Origin: Verrucomicrobiota bacterium
GTDB taxonomy: Bacteria; Verrucomicrobiota; Verrucomicrobiia; JABWAM01
Length of the DNA: 64,000 bases
Direction: 5' to 3'
Assembly: GCA_023269615.1 (NCBI GenBank)
Contig: JAHFSY010000006.1
Span: 75,033-139,032 of the forward strand
Shown here: positions 54,376 to 62,711 of the stretch, in pieces
How the letters are laid out: each line of letters starts with the position of its first letter
Numbering within the stretch: position 1 is the first letter of the stretch
Notes under the pieces: model-generated
Told to the model about the DNA's origin: nothing
The model's input: the letters and a program-made list of their open reading frames with translations, nothing else
Database searches by the model: none
Position numbers and translations under genes: made by a program

Positions 54376-54630
54376 ATGAAAACGACACTGATTCCCATAG
54401 GAAATTCGCGCGGAGTTCGCATACCGAAACCGTTTATCGAGCAGTGCGGGCTTGCAGGAGATGTCGAGATGGATGTGCAGGATCGCCAGATCATCATCCA
54501 CTCTCCACGACGGCCTCGTTCAGGCTGGGATCGTGCGTTCAAGCAGATGGCCAGGCTGGGCGACGACTCACCGCTGGACGTTCAGCCCGTTGCCACACGA
54601 TGGGATGACGAGGAGTGGCAATGGAAGTGA
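54376..54630 (+). CDS. MazE-like antitoxin (AbrB/SpoVT fold)
   Basis: 84 residues. TLIPIGNSRGVRIPKPFIEQCGLAGDVEMDVQDRQIIIHSP is the swapped-hairpin AbrB DNA-binding domain (I-G-N-S-R-G-V-R-I-P-K). The acidic tail (WDDEEWQWK) is the part that would block the toxin. Starts 17 bases after a MazEF-type operator, and overlaps the toxin start by 10 bases. Confidence 0.92.
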   Translation: MKTTLIPIGNSRGVRIPKPFIEQCGLAGDVEMDVQDRQIIIHSPRRPRSGWDRAFKQMARLGDDSPLDVQPVATRWDDEEWQWK

Positions 54631-54944
54631 ACCGTTTCGATGTCCATCTCGTCGCCCTGGATCCCACGATCGGTCACGAGATCAAGAAGACCAGGCCATG
54701 CGTCGTCATCTCTCCAGATGAAATGAATCGCCATATCGGCACAGTCATCATCGCCCCGATGACAACCAAGGGCCGGAATTATCCGACACGGGTTGACTGC
54801 CTGTTTCACGGCAAGCAAGGGCAGGTTGTCCTGGATCAAATTCGAACGGTTGACAGGGTACGATTAGTCAAACGGCTTGGTCAGCTCACCTCGGCATCCA
54901 GCGATCGCGTGCTGCAGATCCTCGCAGAAATGTTTCAAAAATGA
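54621..54944 (+). CDS. MazF/PemK-family toxin
   Basis: 107 residues from ATG 54621 (a GTG 6 bases earlier is possible). NRFDVHLVALDPTIGHEIKKTRPCVVISPDEMNRHIGTVIIAPMTT has the family pattern G-x-E-x-x-K-x-RP-x-VV-x-S, followed by KGQVVLDQIRTVDRVRLVKRLG. MazF is a sequence-specific mRNA endoribonuclease. It forms the fourth complete type II toxin-antitoxin module of this window. Confidence 0.92.
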   Translation: MEVNRFDVHLVALDPTIGHEIKKTRPCVVISPDEMNRHIGTVIIAPMTTKGRNYPTRVDCLFHGKQGQVVLDQIRTVDRVRLVKRLGQLTSASSDRVLQILAEMFQK

Positions 54945-55007
54945 GGCCCAAGCCGATCGATGGTGTGGCTTATCAAGAATGCTTGGGCTGACACTTTGGA
55001 GGAAGAC

Positions 55008-55174
55008 GGACACGACGGAGAGGCCGTCTCAGAACTCCGGTTTCAAAAAAAGCGAAGCTTGTATTTACGTTATGACGCATTTTAATTTTTTACGAGGCAT
55101 TTGGGATGGTCGATTTCGCCCTGTCTCAGAACTTTTTGCGAGTTCTGAGACAGCCTCCGGAGCGTGTCCCTCCG
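55008..55174. repeat. ACACGACGGAGCG palindrome interrupted by an insertion
   Basis: GGACACGACGGAG (55008-55020) and CGGAGCGTGTCCCTCCG (55158-55174) are the two halves of the left arm that is intact at 45550-45574. The sequence between them is a separate element with its own inverted ends. CGGAG is present on both sides, as expected of a short target duplication. The right arm of the palindrome is missing. Confidence 0.8.
55020..55157. mobile_element. 138-bp MITE-like insertion with 18-bp inverted ends
   Basis: The ends are GAGGCCGTCTCAGAACTC (55020-55037) and the complement of GAGGCTGTCTCAGAACTC (55140-55157), 17 of 18. Next to the right end a further perfect pair CTGTCTCAGAAC/GTTCTGAGACAG lies at 55121-55132 and 55142-55153. 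The interior has no coding capacity. The 4-5 bp CGGA(G) flanks look like a target duplication. No transposase with such ends is in the window, so it would have to be moved in trans. Confidence 0.75.
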
Positions 55175-55222
55175 TTTTTACCACAATTTCTGAATTTGCT
55201 TTTGCCGCCCGCTCCTTTATGA

Positions 55223-55780
55223 ATGGGCGCCATGAGCGCGTTGATTGAAGGAAGCATTTTTGTGGTGAAGGACAACATTGACACCGACCAGATCATTCCG
55301 GCGCAGTACCTGAACCTGGTCCCGACGATTCCGGACGAGTACGAGAAGCTCGGCAGCTACGCCTTGATCGGGCTGCCTGAGAATTTGTATCCGACGCGAT
55401 TTATGACAGATGGGAAGATGAAGACGGAATATGCGATCGTGGTTGCCGGGCGGAATTTTGGGTGCGGCTCGTCGCGTGAGCATGCTCCGATCGCGATGGG
55501 GGCGGCGGGCGTGGAGGCGGTGATCGCCGAGTCGTACGCGCGGATATTTTTCCGGAACTGCGTGGCCACGGGCGAACTTTATCCCGTGGAGTCCACCTCG
55601 CGGCTGTGCGATGTTTTAAAAACCGGCCAGCGCGGAAAGCTGGACCTTGACGCATCGAGCCTCGTGGTGGAGGGGAAGACCTATTCGCTCAAGGCATTGG
55701 GAGAGGTGAAGCCGGTGATTGACGAGGGGGGCATTTTCAATTTCGCCCGCAAACAGGGATTGATTGCGGCGCAACAATAG
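55223..55780 (+). CDS. leuD: 3-isopropylmalate dehydratase small subunit
   Basis: 185 residues (ATG 55232 is an alternative start). [21 protein letters not shown] and [43 protein letters not shown] are the LeuD signatures (swivelling domain of the aconitase family). With LeuC it isomerises 2- to 3-isopropylmalate in leucine synthesis. leuC is not in the window. Followed after 11 bases by the zinc-ribbon gene. The absence of other leu genes is noteworthy, as leuC and leuD are usually adjacent. Confidence 0.94.
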   Translation: MGAMSALIEGSIFVVKDNIDTDQIIPAQYLNLVPTIPDEYEKLGSYALIGLPENLYPTRFMTDGKMKTEYAIVVAGRNFGCGSSREHAPIAMGAAGVEAVIAESYARIFFRNCVATGELYPVESTSRLCDVLKTGQRGKLDLDASSLVVEGKTYSLKALGEVKPVIDEGGIFNFARKQGLIAAQQ

Positions 55781-55791
55781 CAAGGAGACCT

Positions 55792-56226
55792 ATGAGCGAT
55801 GCACAGAAAGCGCACGAGCTGAAGCAGGGCGACCAGAATTCAGTGAACACGAATGACGTGGTCTTTGACTGTCCCTTTTGTCACAAAAGCCTGGTGGTGG
55901 ACAAGATCGCTGCGGGGCATGACCTGAACTGCCCTACCTGCGGCAAGACGGTGAAGGTTCCCGAGATTCATCGCGTGGTTACGCTGCAGGAGGCGCCCGA
56001 GACGAAAGGCCTCCAGGCAAAACCCGCGTGGGAACAGGAGATGATCTCCATCGAGTCGGCGTTGGGCGAGACGCGCAACCAGCGGGAGGAGGCCGGGAAT
56101 TTTTACAAGAAGCATGTCTCCGAGGCCAACCGCCAGAAGCTCCGCCTCGAGAAGCTGGATATCAAGCTCAAGGAGCTGGACACGCGCAAGAAGGCAATTT
56201 TGGCGGAGCATCCGCCCAAGAAATGA
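55792..56226 (+). CDS. Zinc-ribbon and coiled-coil protein of unknown function
   Basis: 144 residues, preceded by AAGGAG. VVFDCPFCHKSLVVDKIAAGHDLNCPTCGKTVKVP is a four-cysteine zinc ribbon (CPFC...CPTC); residues 80-140 are a charged helix, probably a coiled coil. No family is recognised beyond this. Its place between leuD and cmk with short gaps suggests an operon. It could bind RNA or a protein partner; nothing in the sequence decides. Confidence 0.75.
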   Translation: MSDAQKAHELKQGDQNSVNTNDVVFDCPFCHKSLVVDKIAAGHDLNCPTCGKTVKVPEIHRVVTLQEAPETKGLQAKPAWEQEMISIESALGETRNQREEAGNFYKKHVSEANRQKLRLEKLDIKLKELDTRKKAILAEHPPKK

Positions 56227-56248
56227 CGGGAAGAGTGTGAATTCATTC

Positions 56249-56923
56249 ATGGTGGTGGCGGTTGACGGGCCTGCGGCTTCTGGCAAAAGCACGGTGTCAC
56301 GGCTGGTGGCGGAGGCTTTGAACTTTCTGCACGTGGACACGGGCTCGATGTATCGCGCATTCACGTGGAAGGTGCTCGATGCCGGGCTGGATCCGAAGGA
56401 TACCGCGGCCGTGCTGGACCTGATGAAGCGGGTGCGATTTGAGTGTGATTTCGTGCCCAACGCGCAGGGGCTGCGCCAGGTGAGAAACTTGTTTGATGGA
56501 GTGGATCCCGGCCCTGCGATACGGACTCCTCGCGTGGAGCAGTCCGTGTCGGTCATTGCGGCGATTCCACCGGTGCGCGAGTGGATGGTGGCCCGGCAAC
56601 GGGAGCTGGCGAAGCAGGGGGATCTCGTGGTGGAGGGGCGGGACATCGGAACCGTTGTTTTTCCCGGGACGCCGTTCAAGTTTTATCTTGATGCGAGCCC
56701 CGAGATCCGCGCGCAGCGGCGCGCGGCGGACCAGTCCGGGGCGGGCGTGCGCGAGGTGGGACAGGCGATGGCGGAGAGGGACCGCCGCGACAGTTCGCGT
56801 GCGGTCGCGCCGTTGAAGGTGGCCGACGACGCGGTGAGAATTGACACATCGGACCACGAAGCGCAGGGAGTGGCTGACGTGGTGCTGAAACATATCCGGT
56901 CGAGATACCTTGCGCGGAAGTGA
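56249..56923 (+). CDS. cmk: Cytidylate kinase
   Basis: 224 residues from ATG 56249 (GTG 56237 would add four). P-loop GPAASGKST (7-15), HVDTGSMYRA, the CMP-binding region and LVVEGRDIGTVVFPGTPFKFYLDASPEIRAQRR are the standard Cmk motifs. It phosphorylates CMP and dCMP. Its end is 4 bases before the aminotransferase ATG. Confidence 0.94.
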   Translation: MVVAVDGPAASGKSTVSRLVAEALNFLHVDTGSMYRAFTWKVLDAGLDPKDTAAVLDLMKRVRFECDFVPNAQGLRQVRNLFDGVDPGPAIRTPRVEQSVSVIAAIPPVREWMVARQRELAKQGDLVVEGRDIGTVVFPGTPFKFYLDASPEIRAQRRAADQSGAGVREVGQAMAERDRRDSSRAVAPLKVADDAVRIDTSDHEAQGVADVVLKHIRSRYLARK

Positions 56924-56927
56924 TTCG

Positions 56928-58277
56928 ATGATGAGAAAGCGACAAATGGGGGATGTCTCACGGCCAAAACTTTGCACTGCCATTCCCGGGATGGAATCCC
57001 GTCGGCTTGCGAGGGAGCTCAAGAAACACGAGGTTCCCACGGTCACGTGGGTGACAAAAAAATGGCCGGTTTTCTGGCGTCGTGCCAAGGGCGTTCATGT
57101 GTGGGATGTGGATGGGAACCGGTTTCTTGATTTGACGAGCGCATTTGGCGTGGCGTCGCTCGGGCATTCTCATCCGAAAGTGACGGCTGCGATCCGGAAG
57201 CAGAGCCGCGATTTGTGTCATGCGATGGGCGACGTGCATCCTGCCGAGGCGAAGGCGCGGCTGTGTGCGCGCCTGTCGGAAGTCACCTTTGAGCGGTGGA
57301 CGGGAGGGAGGGGGGAGGGCCAGGCGATCCTGTGCAATGCGGGGTTTGAGGCGGTGGAGGCGGCTTTGAAGACGGCGAAGCTTTTCACGCGGAAGCGGGG
57401 CGTGATTGCGTTCGAGGGGGCGTATCATGGGCTTGGCTACGGCGCGCTCGAAGCAACGTGGAGGACGGATTTTCGTCAGCCGTTTCTGGATCAGCTTGGG
57501 CATTTTGTGGAGTTTGTTCCCTACCCGCGCGAGGGGGCGGGGGAGGAGGCGCTGGCGGCGGTTGAGAAGCGCATTCGCGAGCTGGCCGGCAACCGCGAGA
57601 TTGGCGCGATCTTGGTGGAGCCGTTCCAGGGGCGTGGCGGGGAGGTGATTCCGCCGGCGGGTTTTCTGCCGATGCTGCGGCGGTTGTGCGATCGCGGGCG
57701 GATGCTCTTGATCGCGGACGAAATTTACACCGGGTTTTGGAGGACGGGGAAATGGTTTGGCGTTGAGCACACGAAGGTGGTTCCCGACGTGGTTTGCCTG
57801 GGCAAGGCGTTGAGCGGCACGCTTCCGATTTCAGCGTGCGTGGGGAAATCGGAAGTGATGGGTGCCTGGCCCGAGAGCGCCGGCGAATCGCTGCACACGA
57901 GCACATTTCTCGGGAACCCGCTTGCCTGCGCGGCGGCCCTGGCAAGTCTCGACGTGTTTGAATCCGAGGCTGCGGGTTGGAATGTGATGCAAAAAGGGGG
58001 GGTGTTGCTGGATGAATTGCGAAGGCGGCTGGGCGCGCATCCCGCCGTGAAGGACATCCGCGGGATCGGGCTGATGGCAGGAATTGAATTTGTGGCGGGG
58101 GCGAAACGGATGCCTTCCGTGCTGTGCGAACGATTGCTGGCGAGGGGGATTCTCGCGTTGCCGAGCGGCTCGCGGGGCGAAGTGCTGGGGATCATGCCGC
58201 CGCTGGTGATGAACGGGGAGACGCTGCAGTGGGCCGCCGGGGAGATTGCGGATTTCGGATTTCGGATTTCGGAATGA
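56928..58277 (+). CDS. Class-III pyridoxal-phosphate aminotransferase
   Basis: 449 residues from ATG 56928. LTSAFGVASLGHSHPKVTAAIRKQ, AFEGAYHGLGYGALEAT, LLIADEIYTGFWRTGKW (the cofactor Asp) and the Schiff-base Lys in VCLGKALSGTLPI are the class-III hallmarks, and HTSTFLGNPLACAAALASL the family C-terminal motif. Substrate unknown; ornithine-, acetylornithine- or gamma-aminobutyrate-type enzymes are related. The last residues, ADFGFRISE, come from a repeat (GGATTTCGGATTTCGGAATG), so the end may have been altered. Confidence 0.88.
   Translation: MMRKRQMGDVSRPKLCTAIPGMESRRLARELKKHEVPTVTWVTKKWPVFWRRAKGVHVWDVDGNRFLDLTSAFGVASLGHSHPKVTAAIRKQSRDLCHAMGDVHPAEAKARLCARLSEVTFERWTGGRGEGQAILCNAGFEAVEAALKTAKLFTRKRGVIAFEGAYHGLGYGALEATWRTDFRQPFLDQLGHFVEFVPYPREGAGEEALAAVEKRIRELAGNREIGAILVEPFQGRGGEVIPPAGFLPMLRRLCDRGRMLLIADEIYTGFWRTGKWFGVEHTKVVPDVVCLGKALSGTLPISACVGKSEVMGAWPESAGESLHTSTFLGNPLACAAALASLDVFESEAAGWNVMQKGGVLLDELRRRLGAHPAVKDIRGIGLMAGIEFVAGAKRMPSVLCERLLARGILALPSGSRGEVLGIMPPLVMNGETLQWAAGEIADFGFRISE
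58246..58276. repeat. GGATTTCGGATTTCGG repeat at the end of a gene
   Basis: Three units of GGATTTC end at the stop codon of the aminotransferase gene. A divergent relative is at 41255-41290 (GAATTTCGGATTGCGGATGTCGGATTGCGGAATGG) downstream of murA. Being in the coding frame it adds FGFRIS to the protein. Confidence 0.6.
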
Positions 58278-58314
58278 CGAGCGGAGGCCAAATTCTTGCG
58301 AATTCGGCTACAAA

Positions 58315-58506
58315 TCAATACGCCGCGCCGCCACCGCCCATGGGGTTGCCCTTTTCCCATTTTTCGGGCTGGCTCCAGGGGAGCGTGGAAACCTTGTCCT
58401 TGTCCTCATCCTCGGCCGGCTTTTTGGAAGAGGAGGCGCATCCGGCGACGGTGAGCGACGACAGGGCGAGCAGAAGGAGAAAAAAACGCGAGACGTGCTT
58501 TTTCAT
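58315..58506 (-). CDS. Small lipoprotein
   Basis: 63 residues from ATG 58506. Signal peptide MKKHVSRFFLLLLALSSLTVAGC with lipobox TVAGC, then an acidic stretch (KKPAEDEDKDK) and PWSQPEKWEKGNPMGGGG. The Cys would be modified by the Lgt enzyme encoded at 7141. It starts 13 bases after the stop of the coiled-coil gene, so the two form an operon. The function is unknown; the small size suggests a structural or partner role in the envelope. Confidence 0.82.
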   Translation of the reverse strand: MKKHVSRFFLLLLALSSLTVAGCASSSKKPAEDEDKDKVSTLPWSQPEKWEKGNPMGGGGAAY

Positions 58507-58519
58507 GGGCTGACGGAAA

Positions 58520-59287
58520 TTAGAATGTGACCGTGTCGCCTTCCTGGATCGGGGCGCGCTTCCAGTCGGGGAGAATGTCGCCGATGGCGATGGAGGGCTC
58601 GACCGAGGAGATTCTGATCTTGGAGACGAGGTTGCCATCGCGATAGACGATCGCCGTGGCACCTTCCACGACGGCTTTGTCGGTGCCGAGGTCAATCACC
58701 ACGAAATTCCAGTCATCATTGACGGCGAGGATGTGGCCCGTGGTTCCCGAAGGAACCTTGCCATTCTGCTGCGCCAGCTTGGTTTCCTTAAGCTTCTTGA
58801 TTTCCTGATCGTTCTTAAGCAACTGCTCCTGAAGGATTTTCTTTTCCGACTCCATGGTGGTCAGCATATCCTTGCCCTCCTTCAACTTCGCGGCCACCTG
58901 GTCAATGGTCATGCCTTCGGGAAGCTTGGTGGAAAATTTCTCGAGCTCGGCCTTGACGCCGGCTGCCTCGGCCGAAACTTTGTCGAGTGAGGCTTGAGTG
59001 TCGCGAGTTTTATCGTTGGCATTCTTCAACTCGTTCTCGAGTTTTTCGCCCTTGGTCGTGGCGTCACCAAGCTTCTTCTTGGTGTCACCGAGATCCTTGG
59101 TCAAGCCGTCGTTGGTTTTTTTCTCCTTGGACAGGTCGCCTTCCAGCCCGGTGGCCTTGGTTTGCGAAGCCTGAAGGTCAGCCGTGAGCTTGTCCTTCTC
59201 CGGCTTGATTTTGAGAAAGCCGGCGGCAATGGCCGCGCCGGCCAGCACAATGGTCAAAAACATGAATAGTCGCGAGATAAGAGCCAT
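58520..59287 (-). CDS. Membrane-anchored coiled-coil protein
   Basis: 255 residues. One N-terminal membrane segment (about 6-25) is followed by a long Lys/Glu/Asp/Leu coiled coil (about 28-175) and a beta-rich C-terminus (SGTTGHILAVNDDWNFVVIDLGTDKAVVEGATAIVYRDG...), which resembles the FlgT-like C-terminal domain in proteins that mediate cell-envelope contacts. Recognised only at domain level. It has a good promoter upstream and a lipoprotein gene downstream. Confidence 0.75.
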   Translation of the reverse strand: MALISRLFMFLTIVLAGAAIAAGFLKIKPEKDKLTADLQASQTKATGLEGDLSKEKKTNDGLTKDLGDTKKKLGDATTKGEKLENELKNANDKTRDTQASLDKVSAEAAGVKAELEKFSTKLPEGMTIDQVAAKLKEGKDMLTTMESEKKILQEQLLKNDQEIKKLKETKLAQQNGKVPSGTTGHILAVNDDWNFVVIDLGTDKAVVEGATAIVYRDGNLVSKIRISSVEPSIAIGDILPDWKRAPIQEGDTVTF

Positions 59288-59314
59288 AAGGTTCTTTGGA
59301 TGAACAAGTTAGCG

Positions 59315-59344
59315 AATATAGTCAAATCGGTCTAAAGCTGTCAA
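59315..59344 (-). promoter_or_regulatory. Sigma-70-type promoter of the coiled-coil/lipoprotein operon
   Basis: On the minus strand TTGACA (59344-59339) is followed after 18 bases by TATATT (59320-59315). Transcription would start near 59307, about 20 bases before the ATG at 59287. Confidence 0.6.
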
Positions 59345-59451
59345 TGCCATCGTTAAAATAATATCGGAGCGTGTTTTTGAAGGAAAAACCGCGTCGCAGG
59401 CACCCGAAATGACTGATGAAGAAGAACTTTTGAATGAAAGCGCTTCATGGA

Positions 59452-60171
59452 TCAAGGGTGGGATTTGGATTTGTCATTTTCCCCACCGAAGATGTTGAGA
59501 ATGCTTTTTGCGCCCTCCTCGATGGTGTCGGTGATACCCTTGACTCCCTCGGTGATCGTCTCGGGCAGGAGGTTGAGGATGTTGGCGGGGAGGGCGCGCA
59601 GGATGAGGTTCATGGCGATGGATTTGACCTGGTCGGGGCTGTGGACGTTTTTATAGACGCGGTTCTTGGCGTGGACTTCGTACACCCTGGGCTTTGGGTG
59701 ATCCTGTTTTTCGTCGAGGTAGTTGACGTTGCCGAGCGAAAGTGTGAGTTCGTCAATCAGCATGGAGGATTCCTTCTCCTTTTTCTGGTCATGGGAGGCC
59801 TGGAGGCGCTTGAGGTTGAAGTCGCCCTTTGCGTTGCGCACGATCCAGACTTCGGATATGTCGATCGTGACGTTCTGGAAGTGGGGTTTGCCGCGCAGGA
59901 TGGAGAGCGGGTCGAAGGTGGCTTCGAGGCTGTCAATGTTGATGGCCTGGCGTTCGTGGAATTCGTCCCAGGGGTTGAGGATGGTGACGCCATGGGCGAT
60001 CATGTGGGAGAAGCTCCAGCGGATGTCCACGTACTGGATGCGGACGGAGAGGCCGGTAAATTTCTCGAGGGTGTTTTCGGTGACCCAGACGCCGATGCGA
60101 TTGCGCGCGAAGAAGAGGATCAGGAGCAGGACGGCGATGGCAAGCAGCAGGCGTCGGATGAATTTAAACAT
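59452..60171 (-). CDS. AsmA-like membrane-anchored protein
   Basis: 239 residues. MFKFIRRLLLAIAVLLLILFFARNRIGVWVTENTLEKFTGLSVRIQYVDIRWSFSHM is the typical N-terminal part of AsmA/DUF748 proteins: a membrane helix, then amphipathic beta strands (LSVRIQYVDI..., SLEATFDPLSILRGKPHFQNVTID) of the lipid-transfer groove type. Much shorter than E. coli AsmA. It is thought to help outer-membrane lipid homeostasis; here only the N-terminal module is present. The spacer to the coiled-coil gene carries the promoter. Confidence 0.68.
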   Translation of the reverse strand: MFKFIRRLLLAIAVLLLILFFARNRIGVWVTENTLEKFTGLSVRIQYVDIRWSFSHMIAHGVTILNPWDEFHERQAINIDSLEATFDPLSILRGKPHFQNVTIDISEVWIVRNAKGDFNLKRLQASHDQKKEKESSMLIDELTLSLGNVNYLDEKQDHPKPRVYEVHAKNRVYKNVHSPDQVKSIAMNLILRALPANILNLLPETITEGVKGITDTIEEGAKSILNIFGGENDKSKSHP

Positions 60172-60333
60172 GATCTGCGTTCATACCATGAGGGTGCGTC
60201 GAAGCCAACGCACAAGACTTGGCGGGGACTTTGTCTTGGAATACGCTTGCCATTTCCACCGGGCCATCGGGAGTCGTGGAAATTCGGAGATTGAAATATA
60301 GCATTAAACACGGGACATGTGAGGGGAGCGTTT

Positions 60334-61113
60334 ATGCACAACCAGCTTCTCATGCTTGGAACAAGCGACGGCGTGGCCAGTCCCCGTCGCAACCACGCAT
60401 CCATTTTGCTGACAATGTGTGACACCGTGCTGCTGCTGGACTGCGGCGAGCCGTGCAGCCACACGATGGTGAAGAATGGAACGCCGGCCGACTTGATTGA
60501 CGGCGTGTTGATTTCGCACATGCATTCCGACCACGTGGGCGGTTACCCGATGGTGATCCAGTGGTTCTGGCTTGCGGGTCGGAAGAAGTTCCTGCCCGTC
60601 CATATGCCCGGCGAGGGGATCATTCCGATGCGGGAACTGTTGAAGGCGACGTATCTCTTTGATGAGTTGCTGAAGTTCAAGCTCGAGATGAAGCCCGTCA
60701 AGGTGGGAAAGACGTTCAAGGTTGGCACGCTGGACATCCTGCCTGTTGGCAACCGCCACCTGGAGGGGTTTCGCGTGAGTTTCCAAAAAAAGTATCATAA
60801 CCCGTTTGAGTCCTTCAGCTACCGCATCACGCACAAGAAGATGAGCGTGGTTTATTCCGGCGACCTGGCGTCACCGATGGACCTCGACCCGCTCCTGCGC
60901 GAGCGCACGCACGTGCTGGTGGTGGAGCTGGCGCATTTCGAGCCGGAGAATTTGTTCCGGATGCTGGCCGAGCGCGAGATTGACCAGATTGTCATCACCC
61001 ACCTGGGCGCGCACATCCAGAGCGCGTTGCCAAGGACGCGCAAGCTTTGCGCCAGGTACCTTCCCAAGGGCAAGGTGGTCTTTGCCAATGACGAGACCGT
61101 CATTTCGTTTTGA
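60334..61113 (+). CDS. MBL-fold metallo-hydrolase
   Basis: 259 residues from ATG 60334, preceded by GGGGAG. The metal motif is ISHMHSDHVGG (His62, His64, Asp66, His67), later HLEG and SGDL, then ITHLGAH. It resembles RNase Z/ribonuclease-like and phosphodiesterase-type members. The substrate is not determinable. It ends 11 bases before the stop of the convergent GNAT-cNMP gene. Confidence 0.87.
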   Translation: MHNQLLMLGTSDGVASPRRNHASILLTMCDTVLLLDCGEPCSHTMVKNGTPADLIDGVLISHMHSDHVGGYPMVIQWFWLAGRKKFLPVHMPGEGIIPMRELLKATYLFDELLKFKLEMKPVKVGKTFKVGTLDILPVGNRHLEGFRVSFQKKYHNPFESFSYRITHKKMSVVYSGDLASPMDLDPLLRERTHVLVVELAHFEPENLFRMLAEREIDQIVITHLGAHIQSALPRTRKLCARYLPKGKVVFANDETVISF

Positions 61114-61124
61114 AGCGGTGGAAC

Positions 61125-62711
61125 TTATTTCTTCGTTGCCTGGACGTTGCTCTGCTTGAGTTTTTCGACGAGGTCGAGGGCCACGTTTTTGAAGAAGATG
61201 AGGCCAAGGTGCATTTCGCGCTGGATGAGGCGGTCAAAGTCGCTGCGGTTGATGACGCGAACGATGGTGGCGGACTTGGAGACGGCCCGCGCGGTGCGTG
61301 GTTCGCCGTTGAGAAAGGCGATTTCGCCGAGCACCGCGCCGTTGCGAATGGTGCCGAGGAGCTTGTCGCCGGCTTTAAGACGGATTTCGATTTCGCCGCG
61401 TTCCACGACGTAGAGCTCGCGGCTTTCGCTTCCCTCCTCAAAGATCGCCTCGCTGGGACGAAAAAGTTTTTGTGAGAAAAGACGGGCCACGCGTCGCAGC
61501 TCGCCTTCGCCGAGCCCGCGAAAGATGCGCAGGTCGCGCAACAGTTTCAGAACGGCCCCGCCCACGCTGTGCTCGCGAAAAATCGTGTCAATGATGGAGA
61601 ACATGTTCTTGCCCACGCTGGTGAGTTCGGCCGATTCGGTCTCGTAGGAGGTGTTGAGCTTGACCATCTTGATGGCGTCGGAGCGTGCGCCCTGTTCCAT
61701 CCCGAACGAGGGCAGATAGGCGCAGGGGACAAAACCGATCTGGTCGAAGGTCTTCTGCATGCGCGGGGCGTGGGCGCTGACGAGCACTTCCCAGTAATCG
61801 GGCGTGAATTGCGTTGTGAGGGCATCGAAGAGGCTGGCAATCAGAAAGCCCTGCGGCTCGCCTTCAAAGGTGAGCACCTCGGTGATCTGCACGCGTTTGT
61901 CGAAGGTGTCCATGCGGTAGCCGATGAGGCCGATGACTCGGTCACCGTCCATCGCAACCATGTAAGTGGTGCCCACGGCGGGCAGGTGCAGGCGGGTCTG
62001 CGTGCCCTGCAGGTGCTGGAATGTCTCGCTCTGCTGGAGCGCCTGGTTTTGCATCATGGTCGCCACGGCGTCGGGCTCGATGTGCGTGAAGGTGTAGGGA
62101 CATTCCGTGGCATACGCCACCACGTCCTCGCGCACCTCGACATCCTCGATCATGCCGTTGGCCTTGAGCACCTCGCTGGCGAGGTCCTTGACGCCGGGGA
62201 TGATTTCGGGGTGCGGACGGCGGGCCTTGCGCGCATTTTCACTCAGGAACGTGTACACCATCGCGCCGTAGCGCGTGGCGCCCTGGAATTTTTGCGGGAG
62301 AAACCCGCAGGCCACAAAACCGGACTGTTCGCAGGCGCCTTGCGCCCAGAGCTCCAAGGCGGGAATTTCCGCGAAGCAAAATTGAAGGTTGCCCTCGAGC
62401 GATTGCAGCGCGGTGCTGACGAGGCTTGCTGCGATGGAGGGACGTTCGTGGGTGTCGAGGACGCTGAGGCGCGAGAGAAGCCCCACCACCGTCTCGGTGG
62501 TCTCCTGCTCCATCATCACGGTGACCACTCCCTCGATCTTGCCCGCTTCCTCGGCCACCAGGCCGAAGACCGTATCCATGACCATGAACTGGCGCAGGGT
62601 ATCGATCTGGAGGTAATCCGACGACACCAGTTCGTTGCCGACCTGGGCGGTCAGGAGGGCATGCGAGGCTTCAACATCCGTCTCTTCGAAGTTGCGTAGG
62701 GCGATGCTCAT
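61125..62711 (-). CDS. Two GNAT-like domains fused to a cyclic-nucleotide-binding domain
   Basis: 528 residues from ATG 62711. Residues 1-190 and about 190-385 have GNAT-like alpha/beta patterns (SIALRNFEETDVEASHALLTAQVG..., VAMDGDRVIGLIGYRMDTFDKRVQITEVLTF). Residues 391-528 are a cyclic-nucleotide-binding domain: LRIFRGLGEGELRRVARLF, ELYVVERGEIEIRLKAGDKLLGTIRNGAVLGEIAFLNGEPRTARAVSKS, where GEIAFLNGEPRTA is the phosphate-binding cassette. This suggests an acetyltransferase controlled by cAMP or cGMP; mycobacterial KATmt is a known precedent with the opposite domain order. The catalytic state of the GNAT halves is not clear. Confidence 0.72.
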   Translation of the reverse strand: MSIALRNFEETDVEASHALLTAQVGNELVSSDYLQIDTLRQFMVMDTVFGLVAEEAGKIEGVVTVMMEQETTETVVGLLSRLSVLDTHERPSIAASLVSTALQSLEGNLQFCFAEIPALELWAQGACEQSGFVACGFLPQKFQGATRYGAMVYTFLSENARKARRPHPEIIPGVKDLASEVLKANGMIEDVEVREDVVAYATECPYTFTHIEPDAVATMMQNQALQQSETFQHLQGTQTRLHLPAVGTTYMVAMDGDRVIGLIGYRMDTFDKRVQITEVLTFEGEPQGFLIASLFDALTTQFTPDYWEVLVSAHAPRMQKTFDQIGFVPCAYLPSFGMEQGARSDAIKMVKLNTSYETESAELTSVGKNMFSIIDTIFREHSVGGAVLKLLRDLRIFRGLGEGELRRVARLFSQKLFRPSEAIFEEGSESRELYVVERGEIEIRLKAGDKLLGTIRNGAVLGEIAFLNGEPRTARAVSKSATIVRVINRSDFDRLIQREMHLGLIFFKNVALDLVEKLKQSNVQATKK

